Assembly: GCF_006265175.1 (NCBI RefSeq)
Contig: NZ_VDCQ01000024.1
Location: 1 to 64,000 of the forward strand
Length of the DNA: 64,000 nt
Direction: 5' to 3'
Origin: Paenibacillus hemerocallicola
Lineage (GTDB): Bacteria; Bacillota; Bacilli; Paenibacillales; NBRC-103111
Position numbers and translations under genes: made by a program. This document shows positions 36,363 to 44,277 of the stretch, piece after piece (position 1 is the first letter of the stretch; every line of letters begins with the position of its first letter). A model generated the notes under the pieces. It saw only the letters and a program-made list of their open reading frames with translations, had not been told where the DNA came from and did not search any database.

Positions 36363-36408
36363 AACAAGCGGTTGGGCAGCGTTTTCCGCAGTTCAACCGC
36401 TTGTTTTC
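36363..36408 (+). terminator. intrinsic terminator
   Basis: AACAAGCGGTTG (36363-36374) pairs with CAACCGCTTGTT (36394-36405), 12 bp, followed by a T run. It ends the 34556 gene. Nothing else is recognised up to 36569. Confidence 0.88.
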
Positions 36409-36569
36409 TGCGTGCAGCTAAATCTCCATTCATGGTGCCCGGCATCATCATGCAGGGCCGGCAGAGCGCATGACTCGAACAGGAGTAGTTGTTTATCGAA
36501 TGTCGTGTTCGCCGTCTGAAAAGCGTCTTGTCCGATGACGCACGCTGTGCCGTTTGAAACAGACTCGTG

Positions 36570-37769
36570 TTAGGATTGGAACTTCAAGTGCTGCCACAGG
36601 CTAGCCATCGCCAGAAGCGGGTTATGTCCCAGGTAGTCGCGGCACGGCGTATTGAACGACGTATACGGTTTGCGCGTGAGGCTGTCCGGCGCTTCACCGT
36701 GCGGGTGATAAAACTCCCAGATCGTCCCTGTCCGTGCAAATTGCTCGGCTGAGGCGTCAAGTGCCCCCTCCAGCAATTGTAGTGCTGCATCGATGCGGTT
36801 GTAGTGCATACAACCCATTGCTGCCCAATAAGTCATACTATTCCATACCGGTCCGCGCCACATGCGCAATTCAAACGCCGGATCGGAAACGGCGACGGTT
36901 GCGAGCGGGTGTTTGGTGAAAAACCGCTCCGGGTTTAACAGATGCTCGTCGATCACCCGGTTCGCTTGCTGTGGTGTGGCTGCCCCTACCGCAAGCGGCC
37001 ACATCCCTTCCTGCGCCCCTGGCTTTGGACCTGATTGCGCCATTGTCCAGCTATCGTAAAAGAAACCTGTTTGTTCATCGTACAGCTGTTGTTGAATCGC
37101 TAGCTTCAGTTCCTTGCTGCGCTGCACAAAAGGCTCCGGATCGCTGCCGAGCTGTTGGGCCCATTGCGCGGCGTACGTATACAATTGGTACACATGGGAC
37201 GTCGCATCAACACAAGCAGTCGGGTGATGCGGGGCCTGGTCAAACCGAATCCCGTCGTCGACACCGCTTTCCCATTTGCGTGTCATAATGTCCATGTAGT
37301 AATAGCCGAACGGTGCTTTCCGCTCCGATTCGAACCAGCCGATTTGCCGCAGAAGCGCGTTGTATCCGGTTTGAAGCAAATCGTTGTCCGCATACCGCTT
37401 CACATACTGGTCCAATGCAACAGGCCATACCGGCGGATGGCTCAGTTCCATATTCCATTTTGCTTTCCCGTCCCGCATCATGATCGTGCCGGGCAAGACG
37501 CCGTTTTCCCCCTGAAAGGAGAGGTAGTTCAGAAACTGCTTTTTGGCGTGGTCCGGGTGGGTAGGCATCATATCGAAAATGGCGTGAACAAGATCCCAAT
37601 GGCCAAACGCGGGACCGTAACAGTACCCTGGACCGATTTCCTCCCAATCATACCGAAATGGAGCCGCTGCCGGCCGAACGCTGCACAGATGCAGCTCCAA
37701 TGTATATTGCAGAAGCGGCTGCCAGGCCGGTTTTCCTGTTTCATTCCATCTCGTTTCCTCGTGAATCAT
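36570..37769 (-). CDS. GH63/GH37-like (alpha/alpha)6-barrel glycoside hydrolase
   Basis: 399 residues, no signal peptide, so cytoplasmic. Motifs of the trehalase/glucosidase I barrel are seen: GPAFGHWDLVHAIFDMM, WESGVDDGIRFD (the WESGxDxSPR-type motif with the candidate catalytic Asp), MWRGPVWNSMTYWA and TIWEFYHPHGEAPD (candidate catalytic base region). Members hydrolyse alpha-linked glucose or mannose oligosaccharides. It is shorter than full GH63 enzymes, as in the MGH-type group. It is convergent with the beta-helix gene and has its own promoter region upstream of 37769. Confidence 0.83.
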   Translation of the reverse strand: MIHEETRWNETGKPAWQPLLQYTLELHLCSVRPAAAPFRYDWEEIGPGYCYGPAFGHWDLVHAIFDMMPTHPDHAKKQFLNYLSFQGENGVLPGTIMMRDGKAKWNMELSHPPVWPVALDQYVKRYADNDLLQTGYNALLRQIGWFESERKAPFGYYYMDIMTRKWESGVDDGIRFDQAPHHPTACVDATSHVYQLYTYAAQWAQQLGSDPEPFVQRSKELKLAIQQQLYDEQTGFFYDSWTMAQSGPKPGAQEGMWPLAVGAATPQQANRVIDEHLLNPERFFTKHPLATVAVSDPAFELRMWRGPVWNSMTYWAAMGCMHYNRIDAALQLLEGALDASAEQFARTGTIWEFYHPHGEAPDSLTRKPYTSFNTPCRDYLGHNPLLAMASLWQHLKFQS

Positions 37770-38175
37770 TGGTATCGTCTCCTTGTCTGCATTCGATTTG
37801 AATTCGCATCCGCTCTCTGTTTTGTGCAGCGGATCAAGGCGCAGCTGGCAAGCAAAGAACGGACAGCGGCGCTCGGGATGTCATTGTAATTTCCCCCTTG
37901 TACAGGTTTGTTTTAACGGACTCAGGCCCATCCTACAGCAAACAACGAGCGGATAAAATGGATGGATTTCCGTTTCGGATGTACATAATTAAAGGGGAAG
38001 CTTCCCCAAATAGCCAGATGGCCGATAACAGCGTTGGATGCGCGCAGAGGAGCCGAGCAGGTACTTGTTGATCCCCTCTGGCGATTTGGAATGGCGGACT
38101 TCGCTCGGGTTCGACGAGAGCGACATTCCTCCATCGGTGAACGACGTCGCACGAACCTTCTAAGTCCCAACGTCA

Positions 38176-38223
38176 CGAAGGGCCTCATCCCCCTGCATTA
38201 CGCAGAGAATTTGAGGCCCTTCG
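38176..38223. other. 12-bp perfect hairpin in the 37770-38372 intergenic stretch
   Basis: CGAAGGGCCTCA (38176-38187) pairs perfectly with TGAGGCCCTTCG (38212-38223); the loop holds a smaller CTGC-ATTAC-GCAG stem. Neither side has a T run. It may end the minus-strand gene at 38373. The rest of 37770-38372 shows short open frames on both strands but no protein I recognise. Confidence 0.5.
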
Positions 38224-38372
38224 TATCTAACCTGGAATGTTACCTTACAGTTCAAGCGATTTGGAGCCTATGTTTCATACGCGAAATATCTATACGTCCG
38301 GTCCGGTCAGTAAATTGCCGACACACTCGCAACGATAGCCACAGTGTTCCATATGTCTCCCAGAAATTGCAA

Positions 38373-39122
38373 TCAGGAGCGCGCGAGCCAATCCGCCAAA
38401 CGGGTCGGCGCAATACGCGCGTTGCTGTCGTCCGCAGGAACGAGCGCGCTATCGTCCACTTGCCCGCCGAAGTAGCCTGCCTCGTTGTCCGTGACGACCT
38501 CGCGATTATCCCCAGCCGCCTTCAAGGATTGGCGGACGAACTCGTCCATCCCGACCTTCTCGGGTCCGGCCAGGTCGACAATGCCGTTCACGGGCTCCTC
38601 CAGCGCATAGTCGGCCAAAGCCGCGCTCACATCCGCGGCCGCGATCGGCTGCATGGCGGAGGACGGCAAACGGACGGTTTGACCTTCCGTCGCCGTATAG
38701 GCAATGGTGCCGGCAAATTCGAAGAACTGCGTCGCTCTGACGATCGTGTAAGGAATCGAGGACGCTTGGATCAGCTTCTCTTGGGCGACCTTGGCGTTGA
38801 AATAAGCGTTTCCGGGCGGACGGTCCGTGCCGACGATCGACAGGGCGATATAGTGCTGCACGCCCGCGTTCGCCGCCTCGGCCAGCAGATTCTTGGTCGA
38901 CGTTTCGAAGAACGTAAGCACCGCTTGCTCTTCGAACGAAGGCGAATTGGTGACGTCGACGACGACTTGCGCGCCGGCCAGCGCCGCAGCCAGCCCTTCG
39001 CCCGTTACCGAGTTGACGCCCAGGGACGGGGAAGCCGCCACCGCTTCATGACCGAGATTGTTCAGGTTCTGTACGAGTCCTTTGCCGATAAGTCCGCTGC
39101 CGCCGATCACTACAATTTTCAT
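38373..39122 (-). CDS. NmrA/SDR-like NAD(P)-binding protein, ECF41-associated COE family
   Basis: 249 residues; ATG preceded by AGGAGG. Rossmann start MKIVVIGGSGLIGKGLVQNL, mid motif VDVTNSPSFEEQAVLTFF, and SSIPYTIVRATQFFEF as in atypical short-chain dehydrogenases of the NmrA/TMR group. ECF41 sigma factors are nearly always beside a carboxymuconolactone decarboxylase, oxidoreductase or epimerase (COE) gene. This gene is divergent from one and carries a matching promoter. The physiological substrate of the group is unknown. Confidence 0.88.
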   Translation of the reverse strand: MKIVVIGGSGLIGKGLVQNLNNLGHEAVAASPSLGVNSVTGEGLAAALAGAQVVVDVTNSPSFEEQAVLTFFETSTKNLLAEAANAGVQHYIALSIVGTDRPPGNAYFNAKVAQEKLIQASSIPYTIVRATQFFEFAGTIAYTATEGQTVRLPSSAMQPIAAADVSAALADYALEEPVNGIVDLAGPEKVGMDEFVRQSLKAAGDNREVVTDNEAGYFGGQVDDSALVPADDSNARIAPTRLADWLARS

Positions 39123-39203
39123 GAGTTTCCTCCTGGATTTTAGCCCGTATTCGCTGGGCGATTTGGTTTAAATGAAGCCTGTTGTTTTGTCCGACATACT
39201 TAT

Positions 39204-39230
39204 AACGAGCGAGCCAAACGTTCTGTGACA
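39204..39230 (-). promoter_or_regulatory. ECF41-type promoter (TGTCACA-N16-CGTT)
   Basis: On the minus strand TGTCACA (39230-39224) is followed after exactly 16 bases by CGTT (39207-39204). The published ECF41 consensus is TGTCACA-16-CGTC. It sits about 80 bases upstream of the COE gene start, in the right direction. Confidence 0.82.
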
Positions 39231-39428
39231 CGGGACGGCGAAGATTTTCGCTTGAACAAACAAAAAGTAAGCGCCCGGACTGCTTTAACTTTATCCTAAT
39301 GCGACGACATAAACGATATTGCGCCATTCCAAAGGACGTCGTAAGCCGTTTAGGCTTGGGTTGATTAATTGCCGGGCAAGTTATAAGGTAAGTACAAGAA
39401 GAAAGCAGCCGGACAAGGAAGTGACAAG

Positions 39429-40292
39429 ATGCAGGAGCTGTACGAGCAGTACAAAGGACTGCTGTTCAACCTCGCCTACCAGCTGACCGGGTCGGTCTCC
39501 GACGCCGAGGACGTGGTGCAGGACGTATTTTTGAAAGCATATCAATTGCCGCCGGAGAAATTGACCGAGCCCGGACCCTACCTGTGCAAAATGGTCACGA
39601 ACCGCTGTCGGGATCTGTACAAGTCGGCTCGCAAGAAGCGGGAGGAATATTTTGGAGAGTGGCTGCCCGAGCCCCTTGTTGCGGCGGATAGCGACCCGGC
39701 GGATTCGGTCGCGCGCGACGATCTGTTGTCCTATGCCATGCTGGTGCTGCTGGAGCGGTTGTCGGCGTCGGAGCGGGCGGTTTTTGTGCTGCGGGAGGCA
39801 CTCGGGTTCGAATATGGGGAAATCGCTAGGCTAATGGATAAAAGCGAGGTCAATTGCCGGAAGCTGTTCAGCCGCGCAAGCGCGAAAATGGGGCTGGACG
39901 CCGAGGCGCCGCTCCCGGCCCAAACGGCCGGCGAGGAATGGGTAGACGGGTTCGTGACCGCCCTCAAACAGGGGAACATGAATCGGCTTCTGTCGATGCT
40001 CGATCCCGACGTTGTGCTGCTGCCCGATGGCGGAGGCAAGGTGCAGGCGGCGGTTAATCCGATTCATACCGCAGAGCGCGTTGCGAAATTTCTTATGGGC
40101 ATCATTCGCAAGGCCGCTACGATCGAGGGAGAAGTGGTCATCCATATGGAGCGCATCAACGGGGAACCCGGCATGATTCTGCGCTCCGAGGACGGAGTTG
40201 TTCATACGGCTGCCCTATTCCGCGTCGAAGGCGGACTCATCCGCGGCCTGTATATTTTGCGCAATCCGGACAAGCTTAAGTCGCTGGCGTGA
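39429..40292 (+). CDS. ECF41-family RNA polymerase sigma factor (SigJ-like) with SnoaL-like C-terminal domain
   Basis: 287 residues. Sigma region 2 (LAYQLTGSVSDAEDVVQDVFLKAY) and region 4 (LSASERAVFVLREALGFEYGEIARLMDKSEVNCRKLFSRA) are followed by a 120-residue SnoaL-like domain. All three ECF41 signature motifs are present: WLPEP (78-82) in the linker, DGGGK (200-204) and NPDKL (279-283). In this family the fused domain replaces an anti-sigma factor and tunes activity. Target: the divergent COE gene, whose promoter matches. AAGGAAG precedes the ATG. Confidence 0.95.
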   Translation: MQELYEQYKGLLFNLAYQLTGSVSDAEDVVQDVFLKAYQLPPEKLTEPGPYLCKMVTNRCRDLYKSARKKREEYFGEWLPEPLVAADSDPADSVARDDLLSYAMLVLLERLSASERAVFVLREALGFEYGEIARLMDKSEVNCRKLFSRASAKMGLDAEAPLPAQTAGEEWVDGFVTALKQGNMNRLLSMLDPDVVLLPDGGGKVQAAVNPIHTAERVAKFLMGIIRKAATIEGEVVIHMERINGEPGMILRSEDGVVHTAALFRVEGGLIRGLYILRNPDKLKSLA

Positions 40293-40422
40293 GGGGCTGT
40301 TGGGCCAGGGGCGAGGGCAGTCAAATTTGAGGCCGCCGCAGGATCGATCGGGCGGCATCGTTAAGCTAAAGGGCATTTTGTAGCTCGCGCTGCACCGTGA
40401 TTTTGGAACGGAAGGAAGAAGT

Positions 40423-40569
40423 TTCGAGGGACAAGAACTTGTATGCTTTGGAATCCGCGTAGATCGCGGATTTTTTAATTTTACAGATATATGTTCTTGT
40501 CCTCAGCTCAGGACAAGAACATGAATCCTTAACCGTATGGGGACAAGAACATATACGCATTGCCGTATC
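40423..40569 (+). repeat. GGACAAGAAC-box/terminator repeat, copy 4 (complete)
   Basis: Forward box GGACAAGAACTTGTATGC, hairpin AATCCGCG-TAGAT-CGCGGATT with T run, reversed box GATATATGTTCTTGTCC, forward boxes GGACAAGAACATGAATCC and GGACAAGAACATATACGC ending TTGCCGTATC. Box order, spacing and orientation are as in copy 2. It follows the sigma factor gene by 130 bases. Confidence 0.88.
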
Positions 40570-41007
40570 AACATCGGCGTGTGAGAGTCATTTCCGGTGA
40601 TGCTGAAGCTTAAGCTGAAGTTGGCAGATGGTGCACGAGCAGTAGGCCCCGGCCGGTGCAGGGGAAAGGGCACCGCGTGCTGGGAGATCGACGGCCCAAC
40701 GCTGTACCAGTTCAGCCTGGAATTGCACGACGCGGCCGGCCGGTGAAGCTGAACGGGGCGCTGCTCATGCAGTTTTTGCCGCCGCGATATATGGATTGGT
40801 CTAACCGCAACATAGCAAGCATCAAGGTATCGAAGGTTCGGAGCGCGGTGGGACTGAGAAGATACCGAAAACGCGGAAACCGGCTAACTTAGATATTAGG
40901 ACGACACGAAACATACTCAAGCCATGTAATGTCGTGCTCTGAACAGAATGAGGATTATATCCGGAGAAAGGGCAATCATCTAAGCGCAGCAACGCATGGG
41001 ACACATA

Positions 41008-41063
41008 CCATAATGAATGGGTACTAGGTGCGAAATCGCATAGGAATACCCGTTCCATTATGG
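41008..41063 (+). promoter_or_regulatory. nested stem-loop overlapping the start of the 41060 gene
   Basis: CCATAATGAATGGGTA (41008-41023) pairs imperfectly with TACCCGTTCCATTATGG (41047-41063) around an inner perfect TGCG-AAAT-CGCA hairpin (41029-41040). The ATG at 41060 lies in the outer stem. It may hide that start, or the true start may be ATG 41069. The rest of 40570-41007 holds only short broken frames, none recognised. Confidence 0.45.
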
Positions 41064-41725
41064 CAAGCATGAAAGGTGTGAAGCTTACAGAGATGATCTC
41101 GCGGGCTGTTTTTGATGTGAATGTTGTCCCTGATTTTGCAAATCAAGCATTCTTAGTTGCGGGCTGCGGAGGCTCGCCATTGCCTACATTTACGGTACCC
41201 GATGGTAATGTTGTCCTGCGACGAGGGAATGCGAAAGTAAGGGTTTCCCTAACTAACAGTGATGCTTCTGAATGCATTGATAATCGAATTGACGTGGGTG
41301 TAGCAACTGCGCGAACGTTAGGCTTGATCAATAAGAGGCGCTACAATGTGCGGTTTGACTCGGTCGATCGAAGCATTTCTTTTTTTAGAAAACCGGTGTC
41401 GCGTACTTCGATTGCCACTAGGATTGGAAGCACAGTCGTTGAAATTAATACGAATGGCGACAGGACCATCACTCGTATAACGGACAATGAAATACACGTT
41501 TCGGCGATCGGCGTAGTGTTACTCGGAATTCTCAAGGATCAGCTGCTATTGAAGCGCGGACTTGTAACGAAAAGGGTTCGGCTTCAAGCAGGCACAGACA
41601 TTTTTGTTGAACCATTCATACAAGTAACTCCCAACACGGCGAAAATGTTTGGCTTGTTTGAAGAGGACACTCCGGTAGCCTTCAACCAAATCAGCTCGGT
41701 CCTTCGCATTCATCCGGGTAAATAA
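41060..41725 (+). CDS. hypothetical protein, 221 aa, with two similar halves
   Basis: Not recognised. 221 residues, no signal or membrane segment, basic, rich in V, R, T and N. Two segments look alike: IDVGVATARTLGLINKRRYNV in the first half and IQVTPNTAKMFGLFEEDTPV near the end, each of the pattern Ile-x-Val-x(4)-A-x(2)-x-GL. This suggests a duplicated beta-barrel-like unit. The ATG at 41060 lacks a ribosome binding site; ATG 41069 or 41093 may be used. It precedes a family of small Cys-containing proteins on the same strand. Confidence 0.65.
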   Translation: MASMKGVKLTEMISRAVFDVNVVPDFANQAFLVAGCGGSPLPTFTVPDGNVVLRRGNAKVRVSLTNSDASECIDNRIDVGVATARTLGLINKRRYNVRFDSVDRSISFFRKPVSRTSIATRIGSTVVEINTNGDRTITRITDNEIHVSAIGVVLLGILKDQLLLKRGLVTKRVRLQAGTDIFVEPFIQVTPNTAKMFGLFEEDTPVAFNQISSVLRIHPGK

Positions 41726-41883
41726 AAAGGTCCACCAAATACTATTATCTGGACAACATGAACGGGTCATTCCCATTCATCCGGTATTTTCGGATTGAAA
41801 GTGTGTGGTCCGCCTCCGGATAACGGTTTTCCAAACCGGAAGGATAACGAAACGTTTTTTTTAGTTGGAGGGAGCAACAACGT

Positions 41884-42270
41884 ATGACATGTTCATGTAA
41901 GCAGGGTCAGTTGCGTCGGAATCCATTCACTCGTCCAACGCATATGGGGATAGCGTCCGCATGTTCAAACGGTGACGCACTCCGCTGTCAAAGACTAATC
42001 ACTGGAATAAAGCAGCAAATAAACAGACGATTATTGTTATTAAGAACGCTTGTAGGTGCAAAAAGCGCGAGCGGGAGCTGTAACCCTCAGGGGTGTAGGG
42101 TTTCCTTTCAGGGACAAAGCCGCCCCGGTCCAAAAGAGCAGGTAGCCAGACTGAAGCGGGAAGTCATTCGTCTACTCCAGCAATTATTAAAAATAGTTGG
42201 CGCAAAGTTCGTAGATATCAGCTGTTCTCGCACAAAGTGTGGTGAATTCGTATTTAATGATCGGATTTGA
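41884..42270 (+). CDS. small Cys-containing repeat protein, two units
   Basis: 128 residues; GGAGGGAG precedes the ATG. Not recognised, but built of two copies of a unit that recurs in the next two genes: a basic helix, then I/LVG, then a Cys pair and short beta strands. Unit 1 is QQINRRLLLLRTLVGAK with SGSCNPQGCRVSF; unit 2 is KREVIRLLQQLLKIVGAKF with ISCSRTKCGEFVF. The N-terminus (MTCSCKQGQLRRNPF) adds two Cys. No signal peptide. The pattern of a helix plus Cys-containing hairpin could bind metal or be a coat-type structural protein; both are guesses. Confidence 0.7.
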   Translation: MTCSCKQGQLRRNPFTRPTHMGIASACSNGDALRCQRLITGIKQQINRRLLLLRTLVGAKSASGSCNPQGCRVSFQGQSRPGPKEQVARLKREVIRLLQQLLKIVGAKFVDISCSRTKCGEFVFNDRI

Positions 42271-42295
42271 TGAAAACAAGAAGGACGTGACGACT

Positions 42296-42469
42296 TTGAA
42301 AAAGGCTGTAAAAACCAAGCGTCCCATGGTTGCCCGTAACAAGAAAACAGTCGAACGGGAAATACAGACTTTGGCGAAAATCATTGGCACCCAAAATGTT
42401 GGAATCGCTTGCTTTAAAGTAAACGGGAAATTCAGATGCTTCTTTAGCTTCGGACCACAGCCCGGTTAA
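42296..42469 (+). CDS. small Cys-containing repeat protein, one unit
   Basis: 57 residues from TTG 42296, with AAGGA 10 bases upstream; the frame is open to 42239, overlapping the previous gene. Both this and the next gene start TTG-AAA-AAA, which supports the choice. Unit: KTVEREIQTLAKIIGTQNV, then IACFKVNGKFRCFFSF. Shares the helix-IIG-C-NGK-RC pattern with its neighbours. 16 bases separate it from the next gene, so an operon is likely. Confidence 0.68.
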   Translation: MKKAVKTKRPMVARNKKTVEREIQTLAKIIGTQNVGIACFKVNGKFRCFFSFGPQPG

Positions 42470-42485
42470 AAAGGAAGGGATATTT

Positions 42486-42683
42486 TTGAAAAAAATAAAG
42501 GGAAAAACACTCACGTGTCAGCAAGTCATAGCCCGTAAAAGACAAATCATCGAAAGAAAGATTGAAGCCATATCGAAAATTTTAGGTGAAGATCTTGTAT
42601 TTGTCAGATGTTCTCCTGTAAACGGCAAGTTAAGATGCACGTTTACTTTCCAGCATTCAAATGGAGGAGATGAAACTGGCTAA
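42486..42683 (+). CDS. small Cys-containing repeat protein, one unit
   Basis: 65 residues from TTG 42486, with AAGGAAGG upstream. Unit: KRQIIERKIEAISKILGEDLV, then VRCSPVNGKLRCTFTF, closely parallel to the preceding gene (NGK-x-RC-x-F-x-F kept). Function unknown. Third gene of the tandem family, followed by the divergent repeat at 42753. Confidence 0.7.
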   Translation: MKKIKGKTLTCQQVIARKRQIIERKIEAISKILGEDLVFVRCSPVNGKLRCTFTFQHSNGGDETG

Positions 42684-42752
42684 CAACCCACTCGCCTCAG
42701 TCTGAGCTTGCCGACAAATGTAAGAAAGCTTATAATTCCAACACGTCGTCTA

Positions 42753-42890
42753 ATGACACAACATGCCATAAATAAAATCAATAAAATCAAGGGACCCTTT
42801 TTGTTTAATGGGGATGTTTGTGTCGTAGGTTAGTGACACAAGCATTCCCTTTTACGCTTATGGTGACACAAACATATACTTATAAGATGC
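42753..42890 (+). repeat. GACACAA-box repeat with the same architecture as the GGACAAGAAC family
   Basis: Box ATGACACAACATGCC, a GGGACCC-TTTTTG segment, reversed box GGGGATGTTTGTGTCG, then forward boxes TGACACAAGCATTCCC and TGACACAAACATATAC. The order is forward, T-run segment, reversed, forward, forward, as in copies 2 and 4, with GACACAA replacing GACAAGAA. Confidence 0.6.
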
Positions 42891-43026
42891 GAAAATTATT
42901 TAGCGATATCCGCGACGTTAATCCGATACCTATGGCTTATGAAGGAATTTTGGAATATGAATCAAGATGATTGGAACAAAGCTAGGGAACTAGGACAAAC
43001 TAGGACACACGTACTGTGCAATTATA

Positions 43027-43182
43027 GTAGAAAACAAAATTGCTTCTGTGGCGGCAGTATGGAAATATTCCGAAGAAAAATGGGAAGTGGCAGCATTACA
43101 CACGAGGACAGAGTTTTTAAATCGGGGGTTTGCCAAGAGGGTTGTAAGTGTCGCTACTGAATATGCACTAGCAGGAAGCTTA
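43027..43182 (+). pseudogene. GNAT acetyltransferase remnant
   Basis: One frame reads CAIIVENKIASVAAVWKYSEE, then WEVAALHTRTEFLNRGFAKRVVSVATEYAL, the central strands and acetyl-CoA-binding segment (RGFAKRVV) of a GNAT domain. The part before is frame-broken and the frame runs past the natural end to 43293. No intact gene remains. Confidence 0.55.
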
Positions 43183-43213
43183 CAAGGAAGTCAAGTGAAG
43201 CAAAGGAGCTGCC

Positions 43214-43240
43214 GGACGCCCCCTTATATGTGGGGCGTCC
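43214..43240 (+). terminator. hairpin, probable terminator
   Basis: GGACGCCCC (43214-43222) pairs with GGGGCGTCC (43232-43240). The T run after it is poor. It lies between the GNAT remnant and the convergent AraC gene. Confidence 0.5.
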
Positions 43241-43275
43241 TCTATTCAAGACGGATCGCGAGCATACGAGGTGAT

Positions 43276-44160
43276 TTAAGGTGCCGTTTCTGACTTTAGC
43301 GTCTTCATTTTACGATATTCTGACGGCGATATACCCTTGGTGTCTCGAAAAATCCGCGAGAACGTATTATACGATCCGTAGCCAACTTCCAGTGCGATTT
43401 CGGATACGCTCATCTCCGTTGAAACGAGAAGGCTGCACGCATGGCGGATGCGAAGATCCTGAAGGAAATGGACGTACGATTGGCCTGTAGCTTGTTTAAT
43501 GATTTCACTGACCCGGGAGATGCTCAATGAGAACTGCTTGGCAATTCCGCCTAGTGTCAAACCCTCCTGATAGTTGCCGTTAATATAGTGGATGATCGGC
43601 CAGACGGCTCCTGCTGATTTGCCCGGGGCGGGCTCCCCGTTCGGTGTTATTCCATTCTTCCTCCGATAGCGGTCGAACCGAATGAGAAGCTCCTTCAGCT
43701 TAACCTGCAAATAGCTGTTCCGCCATCGGTCGCTGCCGGAGTATTCCTCCATCATATCCTCAAGCAGGTTGTCCGTCCGCGCTTTCTCCTTCCCCTCGAT
43801 CTGAACGAAGGAAGGCAGCCCTTCGGTACCATTGACCATGCCGTTCATCAACTCTTCTTGGTTCGGTTCCATGAGCAATTCCATACTGAATCGACAATTG
43901 TACAGAATTAGCTCCGATCCCGGATCGGTAAACAATTCATGAATTTGATACGGCAGCAAAAAAGAAAACGTCCCCGCCTCCATCCGATGCTTTACCCCAT
44001 TGATCGTTTCCCAGCCGGTCCCGCTCTTGACGTATGAAAATTCCAGGTAATCCTGCCGGTGGGAAGGGTAGCCTTTCTTCAGCCTATTAATTAGGAGCTC
44101 GAACTGGAACGGGCTGTCCTTGGTAGAATAGTCTTTTAAATATCTTGGGAATTGTGACAT
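43276..44160 (-). CDS. AraC-family transcriptional regulator
   Basis: 294 residues from ATG 44160 (GAGGGG upstream); the frame is open to 44226. N-terminal cupin-type sensor (DYLEFSYVKSGTGWETING, FSFLLPYQIHELFTDPGS), C-terminal double helix-turn-helix (LTLGGIAKQFSLSISRVSEIIKQ, then VGYGSYNTFSRIFRDTKGISPSEYR). Divergent from the DUF1861-like gene at 44278, its likely target together with the binding protein at 45421. Confidence 0.92.
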   Translation of the reverse strand: MSQFPRYLKDYSTKDSPFQFELLINRLKKGYPSHRQDYLEFSYVKSGTGWETINGVKHRMEAGTFSFLLPYQIHELFTDPGSELILYNCRFSMELLMEPNQEELMNGMVNGTEGLPSFVQIEGKEKARTDNLLEDMMEEYSGSDRWRNSYLQVKLKELLIRFDRYRRKNGITPNGEPAPGKSAGAVWPIIHYINGNYQEGLTLGGIAKQFSLSISRVSEIIKQATGQSYVHFLQDLRIRHACSLLVSTEMSVSEIALEVGYGSYNTFSRIFRDTKGISPSEYRKMKTLKSETAP

Positions 44161-44277
44161 AATGGCGGGTCCCCTCAGAAAAAATGGGATAATTATCGAA
44201 AAACGCGTTAGGCTTTTATTCTTCATTTATTTTACCATAAATAAAGAAAGTGAGTGCTTCTAACAGGGGGGAAAAAG

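Noticed and set aside
38034-39143. 369-residue plus-strand frame opposite the COE gene
   Set aside because: Antisense of the NmrA-like gene, with composition of a shadow frame.
42239-42295. Upstream in-frame start of the second small Cys protein
   Set aside because: It would overlap the previous gene and lacks a ribosome site; TTG 42296 has AAGGA at proper distance and matches the start of the next paralogue.
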